DNA of 64,000 bases from Bacteroidetes bacterium GWF2_33_38 (GCA_001769505.1 MEOF01000019.1:1-64000); one strand, 5' to 3'; numbered from the stretch's first letter, positions 9,925 through 22,700 are shown. Translations and numbers: made by a program. Notes: generated by a model not told the origin, from the letters alone.

Positions 9925-11589
9925 CTAAAAAGTTTCAAAATCATTGTCTTTACTATCCGATAATTGAAGGCTAATGCCTCCTTTTTTATTAGTAAGGGGC
10001 GAATTCGTTTTCCTTACAACTTGCTGAGCTTGATTGTTTGATTTCTTTGTTTGAAAAACAGTTTTGCTTTTCTTAACATCTTCAACTTTAAAAAATGAAA
10101 CGGCATCATTTAGTCTTTGTGCTTGCGTTGCTAATTCTTGTGATGCCGAAGCCATTTGCTCCGCAGATGTAGCATTTTCTTGAGTCGATTGGCTCAATTG
10201 CTGAATGGCGTTGTTAACCTGATTAGCTCCGGAATTCATTTCGATGCTGGCTGCTGTAATTTCCTGAACAAGCCTTGATGTATTTTGAATATTTGGGACA
10301 ATATTAACAAGCAATTTTCCCGATTTTTCAGCTATTTCGACACTACTTCCAGTGATTTCGTTTATTTCATTTGCTGCAATCTGGCTTCGCTCGGCAAGTT
10401 TTCGAACTTCAGCAGCTACTACTGCAAAGCCTTTTCCATGCTCACCAGCTCTAGCAGCTTCAACAGCTGCATTAAGTGCAAGAATATTGGTTTGAAAAGC
10501 AATATCAGTAATTATCGAGATTTTATTGGCAATTTTTTTCATAGCTTCTACAGTTTGGGTTACAGCCTTGCTCCCTTCCTGAATTTCGTTTGCTGCTTGA
10601 AGTGCAATTTTTTCGGTTTGCTGAGCATTATCAGTATTCTGCTGAATATTCGATGACATTTCTTCAACCGAAGATGAAATTTCTTCAGCAGCAGCAGCTT
10701 GTTCGTTAGCCCCTTCTGATAAATTTTGTGAACTTGCCGTAAATTCTACTGCAGCGGCATCAACCGACTCGGCTCCTGCCTTGACGGTATAAACAATTTC
10801 TTTGAGATTATCTCTCATTTTTCGTAAACTTTTTACCAGTTTTCCAGCTTCGTCGGTTTGCTCAATATCTATTCTTGCCGTTAAATCTCCATCTGAAATT
10901 TTTTCTGCAAAAGCTATGCTTCTTCTCAGAGGGATAATAACTCCTCTAGCTATAATTATGGCGAAAAGGATAGCAAAGATAGATATTCCGATAGACGAGA
11001 GAATTAATCTTAAAATAGTTGTGTTTCCTTCTTCAATTAATTTCACATCATTTTCTGCAATATGTTCTGAGGATATTTTTGAAATTTCATCAAATATAAG
11101 GGCAACATCGTGTAATCGCTCAAGTGATTCTTCTTCGTAAATATCTTGAATAGAAATATCTTTATTCTGTGAAGTTGAAAGACTCATGGTATCTTTTATT
11201 TTAATTGCCGAGTGATGCAATAATTCATGAGGTTTTTCTAATTTTTCGAAAAGAGACTTAAGTTCGGGAATCATTTCTTCTGCTTTTTTGCGGTCATCGC
11301 TGTAGTACCATTCTCCAAATTTACATTTATGCGGATCGGTCTCAACTTTTAGTTCGTGTTCGTAGGGATGAATAACATACTCGCCTAAATTGTTTGTCCA
11401 TTTTAAGTGGTCGTTGTAGCGTTTACACATTTTGTCTTGTAATTCATTCCCTTCAACTACTAAACTTGAGTTTTTCATCATACTATTAATATTCAAAGTA
11501 ATTACGATTGCAAATACGACTAATACTCCGATTAGAATGCCGAATGCAATTGCGAATTTTTTTGCAAGATTAATGTTTTTCCATTTCAT
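9925..11589 (-). CDS. Methyl-accepting chemotaxis protein with extracytoplasmic CZB domain
   Basis: Transmembrane chemoreceptor, 554 residues. TM1 is about 11-32 and TM2 about 193-214. The sensor region between them carries the CZB (chemoreceptor zinc-binding) pattern: H61xxW64, C89-K-F-G-E-W94 and H121xxxH125. HAMP follows at about 215-268, then the signalling tip [21 protein letters not shown]. The C-terminus DFETF resembles the NWETF tether for CheR/CheB. CZB domains bind Zn and in known receptors report Zn, HOCl or redox state; most are cytoplasmic and C-terminal, so the extracytoplasmic position is notable. The bacteriohemerythrin gene lies just upstream on the same strand. No other che genes are in the window. 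The ligand is not determined by the sequence. Confidence 0.93.
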   Translation of the reverse strand: MKWKNINLAKKFAIAFGILIGVLVVFAIVITLNINSMMKNSSLVVEGNELQDKMCKRYNDHLKWTNNLGEYVIHPYEHELKVETDPHKCKFGEWYYSDDRKKAEEMIPELKSLFEKLEKPHELLHHSAIKIKDTMSLSTSQNKDISIQDIYEEESLERLHDVALIFDEISKISSEHIAENDVKLIEEGNTTILRLILSSIGISIFAILFAIIIARGVIIPLRRSIAFAEKISDGDLTARIDIEQTDEAGKLVKSLRKMRDNLKEIVYTVKAGAESVDAAAVEFTASSQNLSEGANEQAAAAEEISSSVEEMSSNIQQNTDNAQQTEKIALQAANEIQEGSKAVTQTVEAMKKIANKISIITDIAFQTNILALNAAVEAARAGEHGKGFAVVAAEVRKLAERSQIAANEINEITGSSVEIAEKSGKLLVNIVPNIQNTSRLVQEITAASIEMNSGANQVNNAIQQLSQSTQENATSAEQMASASQELATQAQRLNDAVSFFKVEDVKKSKTVFQTKKSNNQAQQVVRKTNSPLTNKKGGISLQLSDSKDNDFETF

Positions 11590-11637
11590 AGCTTTAGAAT
11601 TTTTGAATTTGTGGTTAAATATAAGTATTTATAAATA

Positions 11638-11661
11638 TATAAAGACATATATGTCTTTATA
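11638..11661. promoter_or_regulatory. 24-bp perfect palindrome upstream of MCP gene
   Basis: The half-site TATAAAGACATA is followed directly by its exact reverse complement. It lies between the hemerythrin stop (11685) and the MCP start (11589), about 50 bases upstream of the latter. There is no long U-tract, so it looks more like an operator for a dimeric regulator than a terminator. The function is inferred. Confidence 0.5.
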
Positions 11662-11684
11662 ATTAACAGAAATTTAACAATTTT

Positions 11685-12086
11685 TTAATGTTTGTATGTT
11701 TTAATTAAGTGCTCGGCATATTTTTTATCGCACTTTTTAATGTGTTCGATAAGCCAAGTTTTAAGTAGCCGATTAATTTTGGTATAAACGAATGGTCTCC
11801 CTTCAATATATTGTTTTTTGAGCTTATTTATGGTTGAAATAAATCTTTCGTGTTGAGCCTTGTGCTCTTCGTAAAATTTATAATTCGACTGTTTCATAAA
11901 GCGTTCTTCATTTTTGAAATGAAAATCGGAGTAATGAATTAATCCATCTAAAATTTCGAATATTTTATCGATTTTGCTTTTTTCGCTCGAATTGAATTCA
12001 TTAATCATTTTGATTAATTCTTTATGTTCCATGTCAAAAGAATCAACACTTACGCTTAACGACTCGTTCCACTCAATTAATTTCAT
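11685..12086 (-). CDS. Bacteriohemerythrin (diiron oxygen-binding protein)
   Basis: 133 residues, a single four-helix hemerythrin domain. All seven expected diiron ligands are present: H21 (DMEHKE), H56 and E60 (HFKNEE), H75 and H79 (EEHKAQHE), H115 and D120 (IEHIKKCD). Bacterial members bind O2 reversibly as carriers or sensors and may also respond to NO. There is no signal peptide, so it is cytoplasmic. It is co-oriented with the chemoreceptor gene, with a 95-base gap holding the 24-bp palindrome. A functional link to aerotaxis or redox taxis is plausible but not shown. Confidence 0.92.
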   Translation of the reverse strand: MKLIEWNESLSVSVDSFDMEHKELIKMINEFNSSEKSKIDKIFEILDGLIHYSDFHFKNEERFMKQSNYKFYEEHKAQHERFISTINKLKKQYIEGRPFVYTKINRLLKTWLIEHIKKCDKKYAEHLIKTYKH

Positions 12087-12109
12087 GTTTTTTATAAATA
12101 ACGATATTG

Positions 12110-12117
12110 CAAACTTA
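12110..12117 (-). promoter_or_regulatory. -7 box upstream of bacteriohemerythrin
   Basis: On the minus strand this reads TAAGTTTG, a perfect TAnnTTTG, 24 bases before the ATG at 12086. No well-spaced TTG -33 element was found, so confidence is moderate. Confidence 0.4.
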
Positions 12118-12261
12118 AGAAATATGTTTCAATAATAAAATACTTAATTGCCCCATTAATTATTACATCCTATTGAACTATAATCTTGTAAAATGAAATT
12201 AAGAGAACATTTTTAATCCATTTTAATTTAATAAAAATTGCTAATATTGTAATCTGAAAAT

Positions 12262-12801
12262 ATGAGTAGCATTTTAAATAGCATAGGGAATTTTTTTTTA
12301 AAATATAAATTAAAACAACTCACACGCAAAAGAGGTTGTTATAATTTAGATTCTGCCAAAACAATTGGAGTTGTTTTTAATGCAACCAATCAGCAAAATT
12401 ACGAAATTGCTCGTTCGTTTATAAAATATTTAATGGCTGGCGATATTAAAGTTGAAGGGCTTGGTTTTGTAAATAGCACGGAAGTGTTGGATTTTTATTC
12501 ATATCAAACGGGAGTCAGTTTTTTTTCAAAGAAAAATTTAAACTGGTATAAAAAACCAAAACATCAAACGGTTGAAGATTTTATTGCAAAAGAATTTGAT
12601 ATTTTATTGGATATTACTGTTGAAGATGATTTTCCTACAAAATACATTGTAAGTTTGTCGAAAGCTAAATTTAAAGTTGGACGACTTATTGAAAAAGCTG
12701 ATTATATGGATTTTATGATTGATATTTCAAAAAACAACAAAAGCATATATTTGATTGAGCAAATCAATCATTATTTATCGCTAATAAATAAAAAGCAGTA
12801 A
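12262..12801 (+). CDS. DUF6913-type protein of unknown function
   Basis: 179 residues, mixed alpha/beta, with no signal peptide and no membrane segment beyond a weakly hydrophobic N-terminal helix. The sequence (GVVFNATNQQNYEIARSFIK, then a LLDITVEDDFPTKYIV segment) matches my memory of the DUF6913 family, which occurs in Bacteroidota. No catalytic motif is evident. The stop lies one base before the dapA start, so the two are almost certainly co-transcribed. This links it by position to lysine or diaminopimelate synthesis, but no biochemical role follows from that. Confidence 0.75.
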   Translation: MSSILNSIGNFFLKYKLKQLTRKRGCYNLDSAKTIGVVFNATNQQNYEIARSFIKYLMAGDIKVEGLGFVNSTEVLDFYSYQTGVSFFSKKNLNWYKKPKHQTVEDFIAKEFDILLDITVEDDFPTKYIVSLSKAKFKVGRLIEKADYMDFMIDISKNNKSIYLIEQINHYLSLINKKQ

Positions 12802-12802
12802 T

Positions 12803-13678
12803 ATGAATAAATTTAACGGAACGGGGGTTGCTCTTGTAACACCATTTAGAAAAGATAAAAGCATCGATTTTGCAGCCTTAGAAAAACTTGTGGAACATAT
12901 TATTTCTAATAAGTGTGACTATTTGGTGATGATGGGAACTACTTCTGAAAATCCCACATTACAAAAAGATGAAAAATCGGCCGTTATTAATCATATTATC
13001 GAAATTACAAATAAAAGAGTTCCACTGGTTTTGGGAATTGGAGGAAACAACACTCAGGCTGTGGTTGATGCAATTAAAGAAACTGATTTTACGAATATAG
13101 ACGGAATTTTAAGTGTTACTCCTTACTATAATAAACCTTCTCAAGAGGGGCTTTATCAACATTTTAAAGAAATTGCACGAATTTCTCCGGTGCCAATTAT
13201 TTTGTACAATGTTCCTGGGCGTACATCAGTAAATTTATCGGCTGAAACAACATTGAGGTTGGCGAAAGACTTTAAGAATATTGTAGCGATCAAAGAAGCG
13301 TCAGGAAATTTTAGTCAAATCATGCAAATAGTTAAGAATAAGCCATCACAATTTGCGGTCATTTCAGGCGACGATGCAATTACTTATCCTCTTATTACGA
13401 TTGGAGTTGCAGGAGTTATTTCGGTTGTAGCCAATGCTTTGCCATTTGAATTTTCAGAAATGGTACGTTTAGCTCGAGATCAAAAATACGACGAAGCTCT
13501 TAAGTTACATTATAAACTTCTCGATTTTATTGATACATTATTTATCGAAGGAAATCCTGCTGGAATAAAATCTGCTTTAGCTGAACTAAGTATTTGTGAA
13601 AATAATTTGCGATTGCCATTGGTTGGGGTAAGTTCATCTACTCAAAAAAAACTTTCAAGTTTATTAAAAGAGATATAA
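12803..13678 (+). CDS. dapA: 4-hydroxy-tetrahydrodipicolinate synthase
   Basis: Condenses pyruvate with aspartate semialdehyde, the first committed step to diaminopimelate and lysine. 291 residues, typical length, TIM barrel. Visible signatures are MGTTSENPTL (45-53, the GTTGE loop with Ser for Gly), YYNKPSQEGLYQH (108-120), LYNVPGRTSVN with Y136, and VAIKEASGN with the Schiff-base lysine K164. R140 would bind the aspartate semialdehyde carboxylate. It is the second gene of a two-gene operon with the DUF6913 gene and is followed by a strong palindromic terminator. Confidence 0.96.
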   Translation: MNKFNGTGVALVTPFRKDKSIDFAALEKLVEHIISNKCDYLVMMGTTSENPTLQKDEKSAVINHIIEITNKRVPLVLGIGGNNTQAVVDAIKETDFTNIDGILSVTPYYNKPSQEGLYQHFKEIARISPVPIILYNVPGRTSVNLSAETTLRLAKDFKNIVAIKEASGNFSQIMQIVKNKPSQFAVISGDDAITYPLITIGVAGVISVVANALPFEFSEMVRLARDQKYDEALKLHYKLLDFIDTLFIEGNPAGIKSALAELSICENNLRLPLVGVSSSTQKKLSSLLKEI

Positions 13679-13687
13679 GATTAATGC

Positions 13688-13731
13688 AAAAAAATTAAGG
13701 GCTAGCAAATTTGCTAGCCCTTAATTTTTTT
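13688..13731. terminator. Bidirectional intrinsic terminator between dapA and giant T9SS gene
   Basis: A long perfect palindrome with GGGCTAGCAAA as the GC-rich arm, flanked by A-rich and T-rich sequence on the two sides. The two genes converge on it, so it can end transcription from both. Confidence 0.92.
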
Positions 13732-13741
13732 AAATGTTAGA

Positions 13742-16700
13742 TTATCGAATAATCAGTTTTTTGCTATAGATTTCGTCTTTCGAAGACCCTACAATAAAAT
13801 AAGTTCCTGGCTCAAGTCTCCCGTGAGGGTCAATTGCTTCGAGAACACTACCTTCAGAGTTTGTAAATATTACTTTTGAATACATTTCTCGACCTAGAGC
13901 GTCAATCACAATTACCAAGACTTCGTCGTTGGATTTTAACCCTGTCATATTTACATAAAATGCCTGATTGTACTGAACAGGGTTTGGATATATTTTAAAC
14001 ATAATTTGTTTGCTATCTTGACCATACTCAACTCGAATTAAATCAGAATAGATTGATTTTCCATACAAATCGGTTTGTTTCAATCTATAATATGAAACTC
14101 CTTTATGGGGATTGTCGTCAAATATAACATAATCAACCAGCGATGTTTTTTCGCCTGCAAAAATAATATCTAAGACTTCAAATTTTTCTAAATCAATTGT
14201 TTTTTCAATGGTGTAATAGTAAGTACTCATCTCATTCTCAATTAACCACGATAAGTCAATGATATCTCCATTAAGTTTAGCTTCAAAATTTTCGAATTGA
14301 TATGAAACATTGTTAATTTCATTAATTTCTTCTTCTGTCAGAACTAATGCTTTTGCTGAATTGACAGTAACATCTATGGTATCAATATCGAAACATCCAT
14401 TTCCATCAACTACAGAAACCCAATATTCACCTGAGGAAGTAACATTTAATGTTTGAACTGTTGAATTGTCATTCCACAAATAGGTTGAATATTCGTTTGT
14501 TGCGTCAAGCACAAGAGAACTTTCAACAGTAGTATCGTTTCCTAGCTCAACTGGATTGTCGTTAATTGTTACTTGTAATTGGGCTCTCAATCCCTCCTCT
14601 ATAATTGAATTAGATTTCCAAACGGTAGTTGAGTCCATATTTAACAAATAACCATCAAAACCATTATTTGTTTTGTCTTCTAAAACTAAACCACGCCCAT
14701 TGTCCATATTATAATAAGCAATTAATCCTGGTTCTAATCCTAAAAGCAAAATATTTTTATCTGCTATAAGTTCAGAGGCGGAACGAGCCCGATTCCAAAT
14801 TCTGATTTCATCAATTTCACCACTATGCATATTTCCAATAAGTATGTTTTTAGTGGTTTGAATACTTGTGTATTTTACAATAGTTTGAACGGTTTTTACG
14901 CCATTTATGTACCATGTTAGTGTATTGTTTGTGTTGTCTCTTACAATAGCAATGTGAGTCCATTCATTCAATGGAATTGATTGGACAGATGAAAGCGATT
15001 GCCATGTACTGCAATATGTATCGCAACAGCCATAGTAATAGTGCAAAGTTCCATCTGTTTCTACAGAGATACGTCCTTCGCCTGAATACCATTTATCTAA
15101 TAAATAGTGTCGGGAAGAAAAGTCGCTTACTTTTATTTTCATTTCAATGGTCAGGTTTCCTGACATATTCATTGCAACATTGTTTGGAATGACTGCATAA
15201 TCAGCAGTTGCATTAAAATCGAGTGATTTATTAATATTAGCTGCAGCTGCATAGTAATTAGTCGTGCTAGTAAGTTTAGGACTTGTATAAACTTCTCCTA
15301 TGTGTAACAAGTTTCCTGCTGTGGGGGCATCGTACCATACAGCTTCATTAGTTCCACTTTCAGCTTCTAATGTTACAGTTCCGCTACCAGCTCGACAAAC
15401 ATTTTCTACAGAAGGAGACGTAAGGGTTATGTTTACTTGAACAGAATCTCGTAAGATACAATTATCATCGGAAACAGAAACCCAGTATAAGCCTGAATTT
15501 TCCACCGTGAGTGTTGAAAGAGATGAACCATCGTTCCAAATATATGAATCTCCACTACCCGCATCTAAAACAACTGATTGTAAGGCAGTGGTGTCATTTC
15601 CAAGGAAGTTTGTTGATTGATATATTTCAGCAACAACAGGAACTCTAGAGCTCTGATTGTATATGGTTTTATATTTCCATGATTCAAGAGAATCCATATT
15701 TAATAAATATCCATCAAAGTTACTACTTGTTAAATCTTCTAGCACTAAACCCTTTCCATTATCCATATCGTAATATGCCAATAGATTTGCTTCATTGCCT
15801 AATAGTGAAGAACTCATGTCATTTAAAATCTCAGTTGAAGTTCGAGCTTTGTTCCAAATTCGTATTTCATCTATTTCTCCATTGTGCATATTACCAATGA
15901 GTATATCTTTTGTTGTTTGAGATGGAGTGTATATTAATTGAGTTTGCACGGTTTTCACTCCATTTATATACCATGCTAAAATACCGTTTGTGTTATCTCT
16001 AACCAATGCAATATGAACCCATTCATTCAGTGGGAGTGTTTGAACCGATGAAAGAGCCCGATAAGACGTGCAATATGTATCACAATTTCCATAATAATAT
16101 ACCAAAACACCAGAGGTTTCAACAGCGATTCGTCCTTCTCCCGAATACCATTTATCAAATAAATAGTGTCGAGTAGTGAAATCTTTAACATTTATCAACA
16201 TTTCGATAGTTAAATTTCCGGACAAGTCTATTGAAGGATTATTAGGTATTTTTGTATATCCTCCTTTATTTGGGAAGTACAAGGTGTTGTCAACATTTAT
16301 TGATGCTGCATAATATGTTGTAGTTGTAGTAAGTTCAGGTGTAATGTAACTATTTCCTGTAGCTAATAAATTTCCTCCAAATTCTGAATCGTACCATGCA
16401 CAGGTTCCAGTTGAACTTTCTGCAGTTAATGTTAAAGACCCAACTCCATAATTACATGAAATTCCAGCAATAGGAGGTGTTGGAGCATTGTATATTAAAA
16501 GAGTATAAGTTAATTTTTCACCAATTGTGGCATTCGACGGATTAGATAAAGTTATAATCAACGTTTCATCTGATTCTTGTGTACTGTCACAGATTAAAGG
16601 TATTGTGATATACGCACAAAGACTATCAATAGGTATCGTTATAGTTCCGTTTGATAAATTGAAGTCTTGACCGTTTATTGCATCTCCACCTGTAATAGCG

Positions 16701-19700
16701 TAATCAACTGTTACTTCTTGGTCGTAAACATGATCAATGCTTAGTTTACATTCTACTTCTGATACTGATTCAAAAACAACTTGTGATGCATTCTCAAACT
16801 GAACAATTGGTTTAGTATCATTATCCAATATAGAAAAAGAATATTCATCGTTGCCTCCCAAAACTGCATTTGTAGGATTTGAAAGTTGAACTTGTATGTT
16901 TTCACTTGTTTCTTCAGTCAAATCGTCATTCAATACAGCATTTATATATGATTTTGAATCTCCTGCTTGTATTGTAACAGAACCATTCGATAATGTGTAA
17001 TCATTACCATTGGTAGCATTTCCTCCGATGATTGTATAATCAACGGTTACTTCATTGTCGTAATCAATTGTGTTAATTACAAGAGGAATTGTCGAAGCAT
17101 ATTTATATTTTGAGACAAAACAATCAATATTCCCACTTCCAAATAACGTGTCGATATTGAAACATAATGTGTCAGAGGCATTATAACCCGAAATATATGC
17201 GTTTCCGTCATTTTCAATCATAACGACCGACCCTTGCTCATATGAAGATCCATAAATTTGTTTAGCAAAAACTTCATTTCCATTTATGTCGGTAAGTCCG
17301 ATAAAAGCATCGTAATTAGTTGCAGAACTTGAATTCAAATTTGAACTTCCCCATGTAATTTCATTTGTGAATGCTCCTGTTAAATGCACATAATTGTTTA
17401 GAACACTAACATCAACACCAATATCTGCTCCTGCACCTCCTTTATTAGCTGCAAAAATCAAATTGCCATCTGCATCGTATTTTGCATATATCATATCAGA
17501 ACTTCCATTTATTGTGATTGTCTCAGAGCTAATAGTTCCACTTCCATAAATTGAACCTGTTAGGAAAATATTCCCTTCTGCATCATGATCTATACTATTC
17601 CAAAAATCATCTTTAGTTCCTCCTCCTGTTTTGACCCAGAGAATATTGCCATCGGAGTCAACTTTTAAAACAACTAAATCTTTTAAGCCGAGGCTTGTAT
17701 AGGTATCTGCTCCGATATATAAACTTCCACTATAGCTTCCCGCAAAATAATAATATCCATTGCTTGATACAACACGATTAATTTTTGTATTGATATTATT
17801 ACTTTTAATTTTAGTTGCCCAAATAAATGCTCCTGATGTGTCAAGTTTTGTAATAAAATTGTTTAGGGCAGATGATTCAACTGAAAGAGTAGTTCCTCCA
17901 AAATCAACAGTCCCTTTAAATAATCCAGATAAAATGATTTCATTGTTATTCAATTCTATGGCTTCAACCCTACTAACATCAGTTCCCCAAGCTACATTCT
18001 TAGCCCAAATTACATCTCCTGATGAACTATATTTAACTAAAAATGCGTCTTGCCCACCAGAACTAACCACACTTGTAGTTCCAAAGTACGCTGTAGTTTT
18101 AAACCCTCCAGTAACATATATGTTATCATCAGAATCAATTTGAATATCTAGAGGTGTATCTACGTCGGTTCCTCCAGCTTGTTTAACCCAAAGTATTGTT
18201 CCATTCGGATTGTATTTGACCAATAACATATCGCTAGCACCACTGCTTACATATGAATCATTTTGAATAGTTACGGTTCCTTCAAATGACATCATTAAAA
18301 CTACATTTTTATCGCTGTCAACAATCATTGATCTTGGATAAGCATTAGTTGTTGATGTAATCTGTTTTGTCCACTCCCAATATTCTGGTGTAGTCTCATT
18401 TTCATAAGCACTTGAAGTTGTTGTTTCAAACGCAATTTCTCGGTAGGAGTCATCATCATTTATTGTAAAAGTGTGTTCGACTACAGAACCAAGAGTTAAG
18501 CCTGCAGATGGATTTGATAGGCTTATAATAACGGTTTCATCGGATTCTAAAATTACATCATTAATTAGGTTAAGATTAATTGGGTTAAGCGTTTCTCCGT
18601 TATTGAATGTGAGTGTCCCCGAAGCGAGTACAAAATCGGTATTGGGTGTTGCTGTTCCACTAATTGCATAGTCAATTGTAACATCAAAAGGTAATGCGAA
18701 ATTTAATTCTACATCAATCTCTTCAATGCCGTTTAATTCATATCCATTTGAATTGACTTGAGAAAACTGAACTGTTGCTTGACTTGCGAGACCAATCGTA
18801 AAACTTTCAAATGAATCTATTCCACTTCTTTTTGCGTAACCAGAAGCAACTGTTCTGCCCACAGAATTGTCGGTCGGAATGGTTGTTGTGGATTCATTTG
18901 AAGCCCAGTCTGCATAATCAGAAGATGAACTACTACGACTTATTACAAAAAATTCATTGTCGGTCAAATTTGAAATGTTCGATGTATAAAGATGAATACC
19001 AAAATCACCACCGGTTTTTGAAGCATTAGCGGTTAAAGTCCAATTTGCAATTTCTGACTTCGCATTATAAAAGTTAAGACTATTTTGAGTTGTATTTAGT
19101 CTTAAATCGATGTTATTTCCAGTTTCTGAAATAGTATTAACAGAGGCTGTTAAATAACTGACTCCTGTAATATTGTTGTTTACAAAATCAAGGCGATTAT
19201 AGTTACTACTAGATACTCCGACTCCTACAGGAAAAGCATAAGTATTTGTGTTAGTTGCAATATATCTTCTCAAATTTCCATTGATAAAACTATTGCTCGA
19301 ATAACCTGAAATACTTAAATAGCCCGTGTTTGATACAATAACGTTATTTGAGTTAGTTGTGATTATACCATCAGTTAGAGTTAGAACTCCACTAATTGTA
19401 ATATCGTTTCCAATATCAACGCCATTTCCCGAATTGTTGATAATTAAATTCTCAAAAGCATTAATCCCACTAAGGGTTTGTGTTTCGTCTCCATTAAAAG
19501 TTACGTTGCCAAACCGCTTATTAAATACAGTATTTGTGGCTATCCAATTACCTGTAATTGAAATAGAATAATTGTACGAAGATACGTCGAATGTACAATC
19601 TGAAACAACAAGAGAATCATTAACTGTAATTGAGCCAGCAAGAGTTTTAGTTCCAGAACTAATTAAATTTAAGTTGTTGTAAGTAATTCCTTTAATGTAT

Positions 19701-22700
19701 TGAGTTGATGTAGATTCGTATATAACAGTATTTCCAATTGCATTAGCCACTAAACCTGAAACAAAAACTTGTTGCATATTTAATGTTAACGATGAATTTT
19801 CACCTTGAGTTAAAGTCGCAGAGCCTTGTAAAACCGACCTTACTGTTATGTCTCCATTGTTTATTGTATTGGCGTTTATTGTTAGCTTTCCTATAGAACC
19901 TGTCCCTGCAATTGTGCTTGCATTTGTTTGCAAAACAAGCGAAACAGAATTGGATGTTAATGTAGAATTTACGGTTAAGCCTCCAGTCGATGTTAATGAG
20001 CCATTTTCAGTCCCAGTTATATTTCCTGTTGATGAGATATTTATACCTCCATTTCCGACATAAGTACTGTAGCTGGCAGCCCAATTTGCAGTTCCATTAA
20101 TTGTGAGGCTATAACAACTATAACCCGGCCCGTTCATAACTACGGTATGTCCAGTAGAAATAGTTACATAATCATTGACTGTTGGCACGACTCCTCCTAC
20201 CCAAGTTGATGTTGAAGTCCAATTTCCAGAAGTTGCACTTAGAATAGGTCCTCGAATAGTGATTGCTAATGATTTATTTTCGCCTGAACCGCAGGTTGGC
20301 GTTACGGTAACATAAACATTTCCTGATGTTCCCGAACCCCAATTCACGCTTATCTCAGAAGTTCCCGAACCGCTTGATATAGTTCCTCCATCTACTGACC
20401 AAGCATAAGAATAACCAACAATATCATTTACTGAATATGTAACTCCTGATTGATTTTGACTAACAACAGATTCTCCAACAATATCAGTTGTTGGAAATGG
20501 GTTAATAATTATTGGTATTATAATGGAAGAATTGTTGTCTCCACAATTGTTTTGTTCAACTACACTGACTTCTCCATCTCCTCCAGTCAACCCCCAAGTA
20601 ATTAAAATTGAATTTGTTCCTTGTCCTGAAATTATATTACCTCCAACGCATGACCAATTGTATGAATTCCCAAGATAATTTGTAACAGAATAAGAAACGC
20701 TTGCGTCGTTGATACATACGGTTGTGTCTCCAATAATTTCAGTTGCTACAAAATCAGAACAAATAGTACTCGCAAAACCAATTTGAGCAGATAAGGTTCC
20801 CATTCCCGAACGTTTAGCAATATTCGATTCTAAATCAACGTGAGTACCACTTAGAGTCCAAGCTGATGATTCATCAACTCTTTTTATTAATCGAGTTGAA
20901 CTGAGTAAATTGTAACTATCAAAGCCTTCACCATTTAATTCGATATCAAAATTAGAACTTGCCAAACCATCAGAAGCAACTAAATTCCAATATCCTTCTG
21001 AAAATTGATGCTGAACTGTAAAGCCTCCGTCGATTAAAGGAAGTCCGTTGCTCCCCGCATCGGAAGAAATAAATTCTGTTGTTAAAGCTCCGGAAGTTAA
21101 GTTGTTAAACAATAATGTTGCTTTTCTGTTTTCAGTTTGACTTCCAATAGGAAATATAATACTAGTTGCTGGAGTATTTATCCATCGTTTGAATTTACCA
21201 ACTATGTTTCCACTTGTATATGTCAACGTTCCTGTAACAGAGGTGCTTGTTCCCAATGTAATTGTATTTGACCCACAATTAATATTTCCCGAAGACAAAT
21301 TCAGAATATTTGTAACGGATATATTATTAAGTAAAACAACTTCTCCAGAAGATTTATTGATGGTTAAATTATAAAAAGATTCTCCTGTTGATTTTGTAAT
21401 ATTTTGGTTTCCTGTTCCATTTAAAGAGAAAACACCAGTGCCAGTTGTAAAAGTTCCAGAATTTGTCCAATTGCGACCCAAGGTAAAATTATAATTGTTT
21501 GCGTTGAAAGTCCCCGCAGTAATTGTAAAATCATTAAATACAGTGAAATCATTTGTTAACCTTGCTGTTGCATTTGAGCTATTGACATTTACATTAGCAA
21601 AGGAAACTAGCGAATTTATTGAGATTATTGAACTTGCTGGTGTTGATGTATTACCAATTTGTAGAGTTCCTCCAGTAACATTAAGTGTTCCATTAGTTGT
21701 TTTAATTCCAAGATAGCTAGTTCCTCCTCCAGCTCTTGGTATTACAATTGTTCCTCCTGACATATTGAAAATAGAACCATTAACTGACATTTCGAAAGGC
21801 GAAATAGTTGTTGAGGTTGAACCATAAACCGGAACATTTATAGTTCCGTCGCTAATATCTAGTCTCGTTAAGGTTGTTGTATACGTTCTGTCTAATCGTC
21901 CAGCAATGTTTAATGTTCCACCTGAAACAGTGATTTGTCCGCCACCTGAAATAAGATTTTCGTCCGATGCATTTCCAATGTTTAGAGTTCCTGCACTAAG
22001 GGTAAGATTGCCCGTTGCAGTTAAACTCGCTCCAGTATTAACAGTTGCGTTTACAGAATTTATCCAAAAGCCTCCGGTTGCAGGGATAACGTAAGCCGTT
22101 GTATAAGGAGTTATTGTTGTGGTTCCAGAAACAGAATACTTAAATGTACCATTTGTAAGTGTTAAGTAATTTGCCGTTGCTCCCGAAGAAAAAGTTGAAG
22201 ATGTAACGTCCAAAATATTAGCATTTGAAGTTCCCATGTTCAAAGTTATCAAATTAAATTTGGTTGTAGCTCCTGTTCCACTTATCGTTTGATTCCCATT
22301 TTTATTGAAAGTGATGTTACATAAACTGCCAGAATCTGCATATAAATTGAATGTTCCATTATTAACAATATTTCCTGCATGATAAAGTAAGTGTGTTCGA
22401 TTTGAACCAGTGTTCACTGTGAAAGTACCGCCAACATTAATAGTTAAATCTCCTGTTACGGTTAACGTTCTGGCAGTGTTTCCAATATATTGCAAAATCC
22501 CAGAAGTCCCTTCTCCAACGGTTAAGTTGTAACAAGTAGCATTAGCATTACGAATGCTAACGGTATGACCATTTTTAATCACTACATTGCTTGCAGATGT
22601 AGGAACAACTCCGCCAACCCACGTGGCTGTATTGTCCCAATCACCAGTAGCTGCCGAATAAATTGTAGTAGGAGCACTTGTAGCTTGACTTCCAGTAAGT

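Noticed and set aside
10285-11140. Plus-strand ORFs of 123 and 112 codons antisense to the MCP gene
   Set aside because: Complementary frames of helical MCP coding sequence with no domain character or own promoter.
17760-18143. Plus-strand ORF of 127 codons inside the giant T9SS gene
   Set aside because: Antisense shadow of low-complexity beta-repeat coding sequence; the minus-strand frame is continuous and shows propeller motifs.
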